A stretch of DNA of 64,000 nucleotides from Prorocentrum cordatum (GCA_963575745.1 CAUYUJ010018316.1:553494-617493), one strand, 5' to 3'. Shown: positions 32,566 to 42,985, numbered from the stretch's first letter. Numbers and translations: made by a program. Notes: generated by a model from the sequence alone, not told the origin.

Positions 32566-34236
32566 TTGGCGCTGCCCAGCGCCCCGCGGCGACGCGTGGG
32601 CGGCACCCTCGCCGCGGTGCGCCTGGCGGCGCCCAGCGGCGCGATTCGGGGCCAACGACCGCCAGAGTCAGCCTGCCACAGGAGAGCCAGGGCGGCTCGC
32701 AGCCAGGCAAGGACCTGGCTGAGGGTCCAGGCCGCCCAAGCTCTCCTGCAGCAGCACCACAGCAGCAGCATGCCCAGCGAACCGGATCCACCATGGCGTT
32801 CAGCAGGTCCCGTCACTTGGCGATGCGGAGCGTGCAACACCGTCAATTGGCAGTCATCGCGATGGTATGTGCATTGTTATCCAGCCCCGCAGCGCAGCCA
32901 TGGCCGTTCCAGAGGAAGATCCCGACCCAGAACGTCTGCAGGGAGTCGGGGTCTATCAACACCAGCACCTACTACGGGCACAGGCTCACGTGCTTCTTCC
33001 GAGCAGCCAGCTCCAGCCAAGAGTCAGTATTCGTCTCCAGTGTCTATTGTGCACGGGCTGATGCCAGCCTCCCCCGAAGACGCCCGCCAACACTCGTGCT
33101 GGGTAGACCCACCGTGCGGGACCAAGGAGCTGGCAGCCTACAGGTCCCAGATCAAGTCGACCTTGTCAGCTCTAGAAGCCCAGTTGTCCAGCAAGAGGGC
33201 TCTTGCAGCCTGAGCAGAGATGTTGCGCCACATCGAGACCGAGTACAGTGTCTATCTGTACATGCACATCCACGCCTACGCGTCGCGAGACAGAGTGGCC
33301 AACCAGGAGAAGTATCTGGAGCGGGCCCTGAAGCGTCTCACGGAGGCCAAGACAGCCGAGGAGGAGGCCAAGATCACGCTGGCTCGCGCGGCCGCCGCGC
33401 GTGCCACCCGGCAACGCGACGCGGAGCAGGCCTCCCTTCTGCTCGGTCATTTCAAACAGTTACAATCCCAGGAGGAGCAGCAAGCCGAAGTGGCAGCAGC
33501 CTCAGCAGCCTCGGCGGCCCAGCGTGCAGCATCTGGTCCACCCTCCGCGCCTGGTACACCGCGGAGATGGAGGTTCACCAGCCCCAATCAACGACCAGAG
33601 GCTATGCAGATCGAGCCAGGCCCAGCATGAGCTTCTACCCCTGGCGGCGGCAGCGCCATGACGGCTCCCAGTTCAGCCCCTGCCATGCCGCAGGTCATTG
33701 CCGAACTTCAGACGGGGCAGATTCAACTGACAGCACAAATTGCCCAGTTGACACAGGCATTGGCGACCATTCAGATTCCATTGACTTCTATTTCGGCGGC
33801 CACTTCAGCTACTGCATCAGCCTCTGGATCTTCTCAGAAGGCCTCTCCTGCTTCGGCTCAAGCAGCAGTGGAAGCAGCCCATCGCGTACCAGCCTCGCAG
33901 CAACAGGCAACCCAGGCAGCTCGCGCGGGATCGCTCAGCCCAGATCACCTGCCAGACCTGAAGGATGCGAAGCTCAAAGCGTGCCGAGCCTTGACAGGAC
34001 AGCAGCGCAGCTCCCCACCAGCCTGGCAAGCGGCAGCAGGATCCATGCCCGGCCAGGTCAAGTTGTTCCACTCTTTCAAACAGCAGCAGAAGGGCACAAC
34101 GAGACTAGCACCGGAGGAGCCCGCGGAGGAGGACCAGCCACCGCACAAGTTCAGCATGGTCGACACAGCCGAGGAGACCAACGCAGCAGGATCCAATGGA
34201 GAGGCGGGGTTTACTTCGCCGACGGCAGCGGCCTGA
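32566..34236 (+). pseudogene. LINE 3 ORF1-like region
   Basis: The first frame (32,566-33,213) carries TWRCGACNTVNW and WYVHC. This gives Trp, Cys87-x2-Cys90 and Cys104, a zinc-finger pattern like the one in LINE 1 ORF1 but with a fourth ligand unclear. The second frame (33,220-33,630) is strongly helical and charged (YLERALKRLTEAKTAEEEAK, then ARAAAARATRQRDAEQASLL), a probable coiled coil. The third (33,658-34,236) has heptad-like IAELQTGQIQLTAQIAQLTQ and a Pro/Gln-rich tail. The boundaries between frames are close, suggesting point frameshifts rather than separate genes. Confidence 0.6.
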
Positions 34237-34489
34237 GTCCACACGAGGACCTCAGGGATGGGAACCATACCCCCACGAAGCCGTGGGCACCTGGCACTCC
34301 AAGTATGGAAGAGGCGGCCCCCCAGAGCTGCAGGCGGAGTCCTCTCACGCCCACCCAGAGCTACACGGAAAATGTGCTTCGATCCTGGGGCACTCCCCGT
34401 TGTTAAGATATCCTTAGCATTGCTAATTTCTTGCGCTCCTCCACTGTTCAGGCTTTTGACAGCACTGACTTCCTTTCAGGAGCTGGGTA

Positions 34490-34733
34490 CATTACAGAGC
34501 ATTACAGTATATGTGGATGGATCGGGAGGTTGTCGAATGGGGGCCTCCGATTCAGTACTAGGTCAACCAATTCCACGTGACAAAAGGCTTCCTTCTTGGG
34601 CTTTCGTTGTCTTGGGTACGGACGTCTCGGACAATTGCGCCTTGCTCGGGTTTTCGCCTAACACCTTAACGGGCTACCTCTGCAGCCCAGACCACTTCTC
34701 CGTGTCAGAAAATCGTACACAGACTATTGTTTG
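34490..34733 (+). pseudogene. RNase H start of LINE 3, truncated
   Basis: ITVYVDGSGGCRMGASD carries the first catalytic Asp of an RNase H fold, and LPSWAFVVLGTDVSDNCALL matches the next strand of LINE RNase H. The domain is cut at about 34,733, short of the remaining catalytic residues. Confidence 0.65.
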
Positions 34734-34840
34734 ACTATTTGTCCCAACCCTCCTGGTGTTGGGCACTCGTTTTGAATAGAGCACTGTGGTATTCACCTCC
34801 CGCCCTCTCCTCCTTCTTCTCTCTTGTGTTCGCGGTGCCC

Positions 34841-36530
34841 TGCGGGGCTGCGATCTGCGCAATTGTCGCCACTTCGTGGGCTCCTGGGAGGCCCAGCGGA
34901 GGTACGTTTTACGCAGACCACTTTGAGGCCTCCCTGTCCCCTGCGGGGCTGCGATCTGCGCAACTGTCGCCACTTTCGTGGGTTCCTGGGAGGCCCAGCG
35001 CAGGTACGTTCTACGCAGATCACTTTGAGGCCTCCCTGTCCCCTGGGAGGGCTGCGATCTGCGCAACTGTCGCCGCTTCGTGGGCTCCTGGGAGGCCCAG
35101 CGGAGGTACGTCCTACGCAGATCACTTTGAGGCCTCCCTGTCCCCTGCGGGGCTGCGATCTGCGCAACTGTCGCCACTTTCGTGGGTTCCTGGGAGGCCC
35201 AGCGGAGGTACGTCCTACGCAGATCACTTTGAGGCCTCCCTGTCCCCTGCGGGGCTGCGATCTGCGCAACTGTCGCCACTTTCGTGGGTTCCTGGGAGGC
35301 CCAGCGGAGGTACGTCCTACGCAGATCACTTTGAGGCCTCCCTGTCCCCTGCGGGGCTGCGATCTGCGCAACGCCACTTTCGTGGGTTCCTGGGAGGCCA
35401 GCGGAGGTTCGTCAAGGTCCCTGTCCTGGGATCTGGTCGCCACTTTCGTGGGTTCCTGGGAGGCCCAGCGGAGGTACGTCCTACGCAGATCACTTTGAGG
35501 CATCCCTGTCCCCTGCGGGGCTGCGATCTGCGCAACTGTCGCCACTTTCGTGGGTTCCTGGGAGGCCCAGCGGAGGTACGTCCTACGCAGATCACTTTGA
35601 GGCCTCCCTGTCCCTTGGGGGCTGCGATCTGCGCAACTGTCGCCACTTTCGTGGGTTCCTGGGAGGCCCAGCGGAGGTACGTCCTACGCAGATCACTTTG
35701 AGGCCTCCCTGTCCCTGGGGGCTGCGATCTGCGCAATTGTCGCCACTTTCGTTGGTTCCTGGGAGGCCCAGCGGGGTACGTCCTACGCAGATCACTGTGA
35801 GGCCTCCCTGTCCTCTGGAGGGGCTGCGATCTGCTCAACTGTCGCCACTTTCGTGGCTTCCTGGGAGGCCCAGCGGAGGTACGTCCTACGCAGATCACTT
35901 TGAGGCCTCCCTGTCCCCTGGGGGGGCTGCGATATGCGCAACTGTCGCCACTTTCGTGGGTTCCTGGGAGGCCCAGCGCAGGTACGTCCTACGCAGATCA
36001 CTTTGAAGCGGGTGCTGCGATCTGCGCAATTGTCGCCACTTTCGTCGGTTCGTGGGAGGCTCAGCGGAGGTACGTCCTACGCAAATCACTGTGAGGCCTC
36101 CCTGTCCCCTGCGGGGCTGCGATCTGCGCAACTGTCGCCACTTTCGTGGGTTCCTGGGAGGCCCAGCGCAGGTACGTCCTACGCAGATCACTTTGAGGCC
36201 TCCCTGTCCCCTGGGGGGGCTGCGATATGCGCAACTGTCGCCACTTTCGTGGGTTCCTGGGAGGCCCAGCGGAGGTACGTCCTACGCAGATCACTTTGAA
36301 GCCTCCCTGTCCCCTGGGGGGGCTGCGATCTGCGCAATTGTCGCCACTTTCGTGGGTTCCTGGGAGGCCCAGCGGGGGTACGTCCTACGCAGATCACTTT
36401 GAGGCATCCCTGTTTCCTTGGGGGAGCTGCGATCTGCGCAACTGTCGCCACTTTCGTGGGTTCCTGGGAGGCCCAGCGGAGGTACGTTTTACGCAGACCA
36501 CTTTGAAGCCTCCCTGTCCCCTTGGCGCAT
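34841..36530 (-). repeat. 100-bp satellite, minus orientation, about 17 units
   Basis: GGGCTGCGATCTGCGCAACT followed by GTCGCCACTTTCGTGGGTTC recurs every 98-103 bases with high identity. One unit near 35.37-35.45 kb is rearranged. Open frames across the array are products of the lack of stop codons in the unit. Confidence 0.96.
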
Positions 36531-37665
36531 CTGGCGCGCACCTGGCGCACCTGGCGCGCATCTGGCGCGCACCTGGCGCGCACCTGGCGCAACTGGCGCA
36601 CCTGGCGCGCACCTGGCGCGCACCTGGCGCGCACCTGGCGCGCACCTGCCGCGCACCTGGCGCGCTGGGCGCACCAGACGCACCTGAGGCGCTGGGCGCA
36701 CCTGGCGCGCCTGGTGCAAGTGGCGCACCTGGCGCACCTGGCGCACCTGGCACACCTGGTGCATCTGGCGCACATGGCGCACGTGGCGCGCTGGGCGCAC
36801 CTGGCGCACCTGCCACACCTAGCGCAGACCTGGCGCACCTGGCGCGCCTGTCGCACCTGGCGCACCAGGCGCACCTGGCGCACCTGCCGCACCTGGCGCA
36901 CATGGCGCACCTGGCTCACTTGGCGCGCCTGGCGCAACCGGCGCACCTGGCACACCTGGCGCAACTGGCGCACCTGGCGCGCACCTGGCGCGCACCTGGC
37001 GCACACGTGGCGCGCACCTGGCGCAACTGGCGCACCGGGCGCGCGCCTGGCGCGCACCTGGCGCGCACCTGGCGCGCACCTGGCGCGCACCTGACGCGCT
37101 GGGCGCACCTGGCGCACCTGGCGCACCTGGCGCATCTGGCGCACCTGGCGCACCTGGCACACCTGGCGCACCTGGCGCACCTGGCGCGCCTGGCGCGCTA
37201 GGCGCACACCTGGCGCACACCTGGCCCATACCTGGCGCACGTAGCTCACTTGGCGCGCCTGGCGCACCTGGCGCACCTGGCGCGCCTGGCGCGCGTGGCG
37301 CACCTGGCGCACCTGGCGCACCTGGCGCGCCTGGCGCCACTGGCGCACCTGGCGCACCTGGCGCGCCTGGCGCGCCTGGCGCACCTGGCGTACCTGGCGC
37401 AACTGGCGCACCTGGCGCGCTGGGCGCGCCTGGCGCACCTGGCACACCGGGCGCACACCTGGCGCACACCTGGCGCACACCTGGCGCACACTTGGCGCAC
37501 CTGGCGCGCCTGGCGCATCTGGTGCACCTGGCGCGCCTGGCGCACGTGGCGCACCTGGCGCACGTGGCGCACCTGGCACACCTGGCGCACCTGGCGCACC
37601 TGGCGCACCTGGCGCACCTGGCGCACCTGGCGCGCCTGGCGCGCTTGGCTCACCTGGCGCGCATG
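36525..37665. repeat. 9-bp minisatellite GGCGCACCT nested in the 100-bp satellite
   Basis: About 1.1 kb of GGCGCACCT/GGCGCGCCT/GGCGCATCT units. A partial 100-bp satellite unit (GGGTTCTGGGAGGCTCAGCG, then GAGGTACGTCC) resumes at 37,665-37,710, so the 9-mer array lies inside the larger satellite. Confidence 0.94.
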
Positions 37666-38056
37666 GGTTCTGGGAGGCTCAGCGGAGGTACGTCCTACGC
37701 AGATCACCACTATACCATGGCGCCGAAATGTCCTTCGGTGTTGAGTGGTCCTGCATGCAATTGCCACTTGTGTAGAAAGGGTTGGGTACGTCACTGGATA
37801 ATTTAATACTCCCCCTGTAGAGGGAAAGGCCCGGCTTAGTGCCAGGGGGGAGGCGCGCGCACCGCAGAAGCGCACGCTGCGCCCGCTCCTCACAACTTGC
37901 ATGTGAGTCAAACGCGCGGCATCGCGCGCGCAGGCTCACGCAAAATTATCCCGGCAAAGCAACCTAACAGCGATGTGTAAAAGCATACCTGGAAGCATTC
38001 CCCTTAAGACTTAGGTGAGAATCCAATTGTAAAATTCTGCTGTTCTCGCAGTCGCA

Positions 38057-39052
38057 GCCTCAGCCTGCCTCGGCTTGCCTCGGCCTCAGCCTCAGCCTGC
38101 CTCGGCCTCAGCCTCAGCCTCAGCCTGCCTCAGCCTCAGCCTCAGCCTGCCTCAGCCTCAGCCTCAGCCTCAGCCTCAGCCTCAGCCTGCCTCAGCCTCA
38201 GCCTCAGCCTGCCTCAGTCGCAGCTTGCCTCAGCCTCAGCCACAGCCTCAGCCTCAGCCTGCCTCAGCTTCAGCCTCAGCCTCAGCCTGTCTCGGCTTGC
38301 CTCGGCCTCAACCTCAGCCTGCCTCGGCCTCAGCCTCAGCCTCAGCCTGCCTCAGCCTCAGCCTCGGCCTCAGCCTGCCTCAGCCTCAGCCTGCATCAGC
38401 CTCAGCCTCAGCCTGCCTCAGCCGCAGCTTGCCTCAGCCTCAGCCACAGCCACAGCCTCAGACTGCCTCGGCTTCAGCCTCAGCCTCAGCCTGCCTCGGC
38501 TTGCCTCAGCCTCAGCATCAGCCTGCCTCGGCCTCAGCCTCAGCCAGCCTCAGCCTCAGCCTCTCAGCCTCAGCCTGCATCAGCCTCAGCCTCAGCCTGC
38601 CTCAGCCTCAGCCTCAGCCTCAGCCGCAGTTTGCCTCAGCCTCAGCCACAGCCTCAGCCTGCCTCAGCTTCAGCCTCAGCCTCAGCCTGCCTGGGCTTGC
38701 CTCGGCCTCAGCCTCAGCCTGCCTCGGCCTCAGCCTCAGCCTCAGCCTGCCTCAGCCTCAGCCTGCATCAGCCTCAGCCTCAGCCTGCCTCAGCCGCAGC
38801 TTGCCTCAGCCTCAGCCACAGCCTCAGCCTCAGCCTCAGCCTGCCTCAGCTTCAGCCTCAGCCTCAGCCTGCCTCGGCTTGCCTCAGCCTCAGCCTCAGC
38901 CTGCCTTGGCCCCAGCCTCAGCCTCAGCGTGCCTCAGCCTCAGCGTCAGCCTCTCAGCCTCAGCCTCCATCAGCCTCAGCCTCAGCCTCAGCCTGCGTCG
39001 GCCTCAGCCTCAGCCTGCCTCAGCCTCAGCCTGCCTCAGCCTCAGCTTCACA
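38057..39052. repeat. CAGCCT hexamer array
   Basis: About 1 kb of CAGCCT units with CTGCCT and TTGCCT variants, forming a higher-order pattern that repeats roughly every 200-250 bases. Confidence 0.96.
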
Positions 39053-39296
39053 GTTGGCTCCGGGCAATGAAAGTGTAGCCTGGGAGTGGTGTTCTGGGAA
39101 CACGAAGAAAACGAAGTGGCCTACAGTTGGTTCCGGGCATTCAAAATGTGGCACGAGAATTGTGTTCTGGAAGAACACGAAGTGGCCTACAGTTGGCTCC
39201 GGGCATTCAAAATGTGGCCCGGGAATGGTGTTCCAGTTGGCTCTGGGCATTCACAATGTGGCCCGGGAATGGTGTTCTGGGAACACGAAGACCACG
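39052..39296. repeat. 62-bp minisatellite, element A copy (about four units)
   Basis: Unit of the form GAACACGAAGTGGCCTACAG, TTGGCTCCGGGCATTC, AAAATGTGGCCCGGGAATGG, TGTTCTGG. One unit is truncated. The same array is in element B at 42.13-42.52 kb. Confidence 0.92.
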
Positions 39297-39834
39297 AAGT
39301 GTGTGACTGTTTGTTTAAAACGAACCCGGCCCTCGCCTGTCCGGCTTCCGCCCAGACCCCCCTGGGGAGTCATCAGATGCTTTCTTTTGATCCCATTAGA
39401 AACCTAGCAGTCTTCGCTGCTAGGTAAAAAAACGGAAGGAGCGAGGGTAACGACTCGTCTTCCAGCGGGGGAACTACTTCGGGGAGAGAGAGAGTGAAAG
39501 AGAAAAATAAAAATTACGCTACCGAGGAACCCCACATACTTATCTTATGTCACGTGTGTTCACAAACCATGTCACATCCCGCTTCGACGTTTGACGGAAA
39601 GCCTCTGGGCATTGCGATTGGCGAAGCCTTTCGATCGAAAAATATCCCGGCAAAGCAACCTAACAGCGATGTGTAGAAGCATAGCTGGAAACATTGCCTG
39701 TGGTATTCATGTAAGAGCGCTGTTGTAGAATTCTGGTGTTCTCGCAGTCGCATTCGGATTCGCAGTGGCAGTCGCAGTGGCAACATCAGCGGCAGTCGCA
39801 GTGGCACTGCCAGTAGTTGCAATAGCAATAGCTA

Positions 39835-40189
39835 CACTAGCAGCAGCAACAGCAGCAGCAGCAGCAGTAATAGTAACAGTAGTAGTAGCAGTAGAAGTAG
39901 TAGTGATGGTAGTAGTGGTAACAGTGAAGTAGTAGTTGTAGTGTGTGGAATGAACGAGTAGGAGTGATGGGAGCAGTGGTAGTAGCAGTAGAAACACTGC
40001 TTTCGATAACGGTATCTCCAAATGAGATCTTTGTATAAATGCATGAGGTCTAAACAAAACACTGCTATCAACGGATGTGACTCCAAACGAGACACTGCTA
40101 TCAACGGGTTGAGCCTCGAAACGACACACTTGCATCAATGAGTGTAGCTCCAAAACAGGCACTCCCATGAATGGATTTAGTGTGATGTC

Positions 40190-40265
<76 letters not shown>

Positions 40266-40287
40266 GTAGTAGTAGTAGTAGTAGTAG

Positions 40288-40336
<49 letters not shown>

Positions 40337-40339
40337 CAG

Positions 40340-40395
<56 letters not shown>

Positions 40396-40415
40396 ATAGT
40401 ATGGGCACGGACCCG
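39835..40415. repeat. CAG and AGT triplet tracts of element B
   Basis: CAG repeats near 39,841-39,867, irregular GTAGTAGTG sequence, then an AGT/GTA array from about 40,190 to 40,400. The minus-strand open frame continuing through this as poly-Leu/Tyr is not supported as protein. Confidence 0.93.
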
Positions 40416-40599
40416 TAAGACCTGTGTCTCCGCCGGGGTGCTCGGCGAAGCCGTTGATGATGATGATGTGATGATTGAGGAGGATGATGGGATGATGACC
40501 GCGCTACTTGGATTTGTTCTGTCCGTCTTTCTCGGCCCCCAACCAAATCTTGGAAGACATCTCGCAAAAAGGAAGAGGAGCGACTGAGGAGCGGCGTGT

Positions 40600-40880
40600 G
40601 AAGCGGACAGTCGGCAAAACTTGCAGGCTGAGAAGCACCGCGGAAACTCGGAGGCTGAGAAGCACCGCGGCCGCGCAGTCCTACTACTGCTGGAACTAGG
40701 ATTACAAGTACGCGCGCCGAGAAACACCGTGGACACGCGGGCTCGGATACTTCACCTCTCCCGCTTATATTGCAGGAAATCGCGCCAATCCGGCGGCTGG
40801 CAAGTACCGAGGAGGCGCAGGCTGCGAAGCACCGCGCGAGTGCAGGCTGAGAAGCACTACGCGAGTGCATGCCACGGTAT
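40600..40880. repeat. 25-bp minisatellite GCTGAGAAGCACCGCG, left copy
   Basis: Units of about 25-30 bases containing AGGCTGAGAAGCACCGCG recur five or six times with spacing irregularities. A related array lies at 41,895-41,990. Confidence 0.8.
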
Positions 40881-41956
40881 TGCGCTGCCTCGCATCGGTG
40901 CACTGCCTCGTTGCCCGAGAAGCGGTTGCCCTTGCTGCCCGGGTGACAGAACTGCTGGACGTGAGCATAATTCTGCACCATGAGCCTCTTTTCCTGGGCG
41001 GCTATCGGCCTGCAGCCAGCCTCCGCCATCAGGAACAGCGCCCGTTTGCGGTATTCCGCCTCGCCCGCGTGGCCCTGCTGCTTGTGCTGCGCAAAGTCTT
41101 CCTCTGTAAGAAAGTCGCAGTCGCAGAGCTGGCGCACGAGCGGCCCCGTCATGACGGGGCGGTCGGAGAAGACGCGCAGCTGGCCCCCCTCCACCTCGCC
41201 GCCGGGAACGCAGGAGCTCTTCCCCGCGGGGGCGGCCGACGCCTTGCGCGCCCGCTCCGCGCACCGCTGCGCGAATTCCGCGCGTTGCGCAGAGAGGCTG
41301 GACACAAGCTCCTTGTAGGCGGCAAGGCGCCGCAGGATTGCCTTGGTCCGGATGCCACTCTCGAGCTTCAGCAGGTCCTGGTCGATCCTGTTCTGCGCCT
41401 CCTCAGCGAACACTTCCATGGGGTTTGGAAGGCCCTCCGCCTCCGCGATGCGAGTCTTTGTTGTGGCTTCGCTCTCCGCTTGCTTGAAGGCCTGGAGCTC
41501 GGCGCCCTGCTCCGGGGAGAACTGGTTGGCCTTCCGCGCTTTCCGGACTTTCTCTGCCAGCTGCCGCTCTGCGAGGCCACGCCCGGCATACTCCTTCGGG
41601 CGGCGGCCGAGGTCTCGCACTTGCTGCATGAGCTCCTCGGTCTTGTCTCGCTTTTGCTGCATGAGCTCCTCGGTCTTCTGCTTCCTCTCGAGCTCCTCGG
41701 TCTCCGTCTGCTGATCAACGCAGCCCAGGGCCCGCAGTTCATGCAACGTGTCTTTGGGGATGCGGTCGCGATGGTCCGAGAAACGTTTGGCCAACTTGTT
41801 TTCGGCCCGTTCTTGTTCGGACGTTCCTGTATTTCGCTTCGGTATCCGGCCGAACTGCTTCGCGTGCTCGACGAGCGTTTGCAGAGGACCGCTCAATGCA
41901 GCACGCTGAGGAGCAGCGCTGTTCCCTGCCGCAGGCTGAGGAGCACCGCTGTTCAA
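40865..41956 (-). CDS. ORF in element B: two HA-like repeats and a C2H2-like finger; possible Helitron/PIF1-element protein fragment
   Basis: Open minus-strand frame of about 360 credible residues, starting at the Met at 41,956. It has two similar segments: LQTLVEHAKQFGRIPKR...ENKLAKRF with RALG, and LMQQVRDLGRRPKE...AERQLAEKVRKARKANQFSP. A Glu/Lys/Gln-rich helical spacer lies between them. After a basic segment there is CDCDFLTEEDFAQHKQQGH, a C2H2-like finger, followed by YRKRALFLMAEAGCRPIAAQ and QEKRLMVQNYAHVQQF. I recall this layout from large dinoflagellate proteins that also carry PIF1-type helicase domains, but no Rep or helicase motif is visible here, so that link is weak. The frame stays open to 39,707 only through repeats. 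The 25-bp minisatellite flanks it on both sides. Confidence 0.55.
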
Positions 41957-41990
41957 TGCCGCAGGGTCAGGAGCACCGCCGCCAGACCGA
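41895..41990. repeat. 25-bp minisatellite GCTGAGGAGCACCGCTG, right copy
   Basis: Three to four units at the 5' edge of the element B ORF (sense minus), related to the 40.60-40.88 kb array in the same orientation. The proposed start Met lies inside it. Confidence 0.75.
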
Positions 41991-42129
41991 GAACTATCAG
42001 CATGTCCTGGCCTTAAGGTGCGCAGTAGGCGCTGCGCAGTTCCTTTGAAAGGAAATCTTCGAAATCAGGGCTGTAGCCAAGAAGGCTACGGGGGCGATGA
42101 TTATGATGATGAAGATGATGAGTCTTGGA

Positions 42130-42525
42130 AGTCTGGGAAGTGGAAGAGCACGAAGTGGCGTACAGTTGGCTCCGGGCATTCAAAATGTGGCCCGGGAGTG
42201 GTGCTTTGGGAAATCCAAGAGCACGAAGTGGCCTACCGTTGGCTCCGGGCATTCAAAATGTGGCCCGGGAATGATGTTCTGGGAAGTCCAAGAGCACGAA
42301 GTGGCCTACAGTTGGCTCCGGGCATCCAAAATGTGGCCCGGGAATGGAGTTCTGGGAGATCGAAGAACACGAAGTGGCCTACAGTTGGCTCCGGGCATCC
42401 AAAATGTGGCCCGGGAATAGAATTCTGGGAAGTCGAAGAGCACGAAGCGGCCTACAGTTCGCTCCGGGCATTCAAAATGTGGCCCGGGAGTGGAGTTCTG
42501 GGAGGTCGAAGAGCACGAAGTGTGT
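42130..42525. repeat. 62-bp minisatellite, element B copy (about six units)
   Basis: Same unit as at 39.05-39.30 kb (GTGGCCTACAGTTGGCTCCG, then GGCATTCAAAATGTGGCCCG). It leads directly into the shared right end at 42,525. Confidence 0.93.
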
Positions 42526-42985
42526 GACTGTTTGTTTAAAACGAGCCCGGCCCTCGCCTGTCCGGCTCCCGCCCAGACCCCCCTGGGGAGTCATCAGATG
42601 CTCTCTTTTGACCCCATTAGAAACCTAGCAGTCTTCGCTGTTAAGCAATCTCCAGGCGCGCGCCAGATCTCTCGCGCGTAAGAACCCTTGGAACTGGGCC
42701 AGAGAGGATCGAGATCAGAGCTCGTCTAAGGCCCGGGCATACGAGAGAACGTAGCGCCACAGGCACTGGCCGAGCGGCATCAGGTCGGCCTCGCCACGGC
42801 GAAGAATCTCCAGCCTGGCAGACGCAGACGCACCGTGCTCTCGACGCGACCAAGTCCCATGAATGCAAGGCAAGGGGGGAGGGGAGGGGCGTGTTTCCAA
42901 ATCATATCGCACCCAACGACTGGAGTCGCTCGCCGCGGCAACCGAGCACTAACTCGGGGAGCTCAGCGGTAGCCCAGGGCCGCCT

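Larger units (their letters stand above)
32566..34733 (+). mobile_element. LINE 3 fragment: ORF1-like region and start of RNase H, no endonuclease or RT
   Basis: Plus-strand coding-like text in three frames. An ORF1-type zinc finger lies at 32.82-32.88 kb, a coiled coil at 33.2-33.6 kb and a Gln/Ala/Ser-rich region at 33.66-34.24 kb. The first strand of an RNase H is at 34.50-34.73 kb. Endonuclease and RT, which should lie between, are absent, so this is an internally deleted or chimeric copy. It ends where the minus-strand hairpin module of D2 begins. Confidence 0.65.
34740..37715 (-). mobile_element. satellite-carrying element D2 (minus orientation), beside LINE 3
   Basis: Read on minus: 100-bp satellite (37.71 to 34.84 kb, including a 9-mer array), purine tract (34,828-34,798), then CTCTATTCAAAACGAGTG with hairpin CCCAAC(8 nt)GTTGGG ending at 34,742, then ACAAA. 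This is the same order as D1 on the plus strand at 27.6-28.83 kb. Its hairpin end abuts the truncated RNase H of LINE 3. Confidence 0.68.
37930..39430. mobile_element. element A: short copy sharing both ends with element B
   Basis: Left end block 37,941-38,057 (ATCCCGGCAAAGCAACCTAA, then CAGCGATGTGTA...GTTCTCGCAGTCGCA) matches 39,640-39,752. Right end block 39,297-39,425 (GTTTAAAACGAACCCGGCCC, later GGGGAGTCATCAGATGCT and AGAAACCTAGCAG) matches 42,525-42,655. In between are a CAGCCT array and a 62-bp minisatellite. There is no ORF. The right end has a perfect 8-bp stem CCTAGCAG-TCTTCG-CTGCTAGG. Confidence 0.75.
39560..42660. mobile_element. element B: longer copy of A with an internal minus-strand ORF
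   Basis: Shares the left and right end blocks and the 62-bp minisatellite with element A, but holds 39.75-42.13 kb of extra DNA. This comprises CAG/AGT triplet tracts (39.83-40.41 kb), a 25-bp minisatellite on each side of the ORF, and a minus-strand coding segment at 40.87-41.96 kb. I infer B to be the fuller member and A a deletion derivative. The terminal stem seen in A is degraded here (CCTAGCAG versus CTGTTAAG). Confidence 0.7.

Noticed and set aside
31959-34406. 815-residue plus-strand open frame
   Set aside because: It runs through the TCC tract as poly-Leu and is only in the LINE 3 coding phase for short stretches; the credible segments are in other frames.
36188-37744. Ala-Pro-Gly or Ala-His-Leu rich frames of up to 463 residues
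   Set aside because: Translation of the 100-bp satellite and 9-bp array.
39707-40864. C-terminal extension of the element B ORF
   Set aside because: It passes through the 25-bp minisatellite and AGT arrays as Ser/Leu/Tyr runs; only the part above about 40,865 looks like protein.
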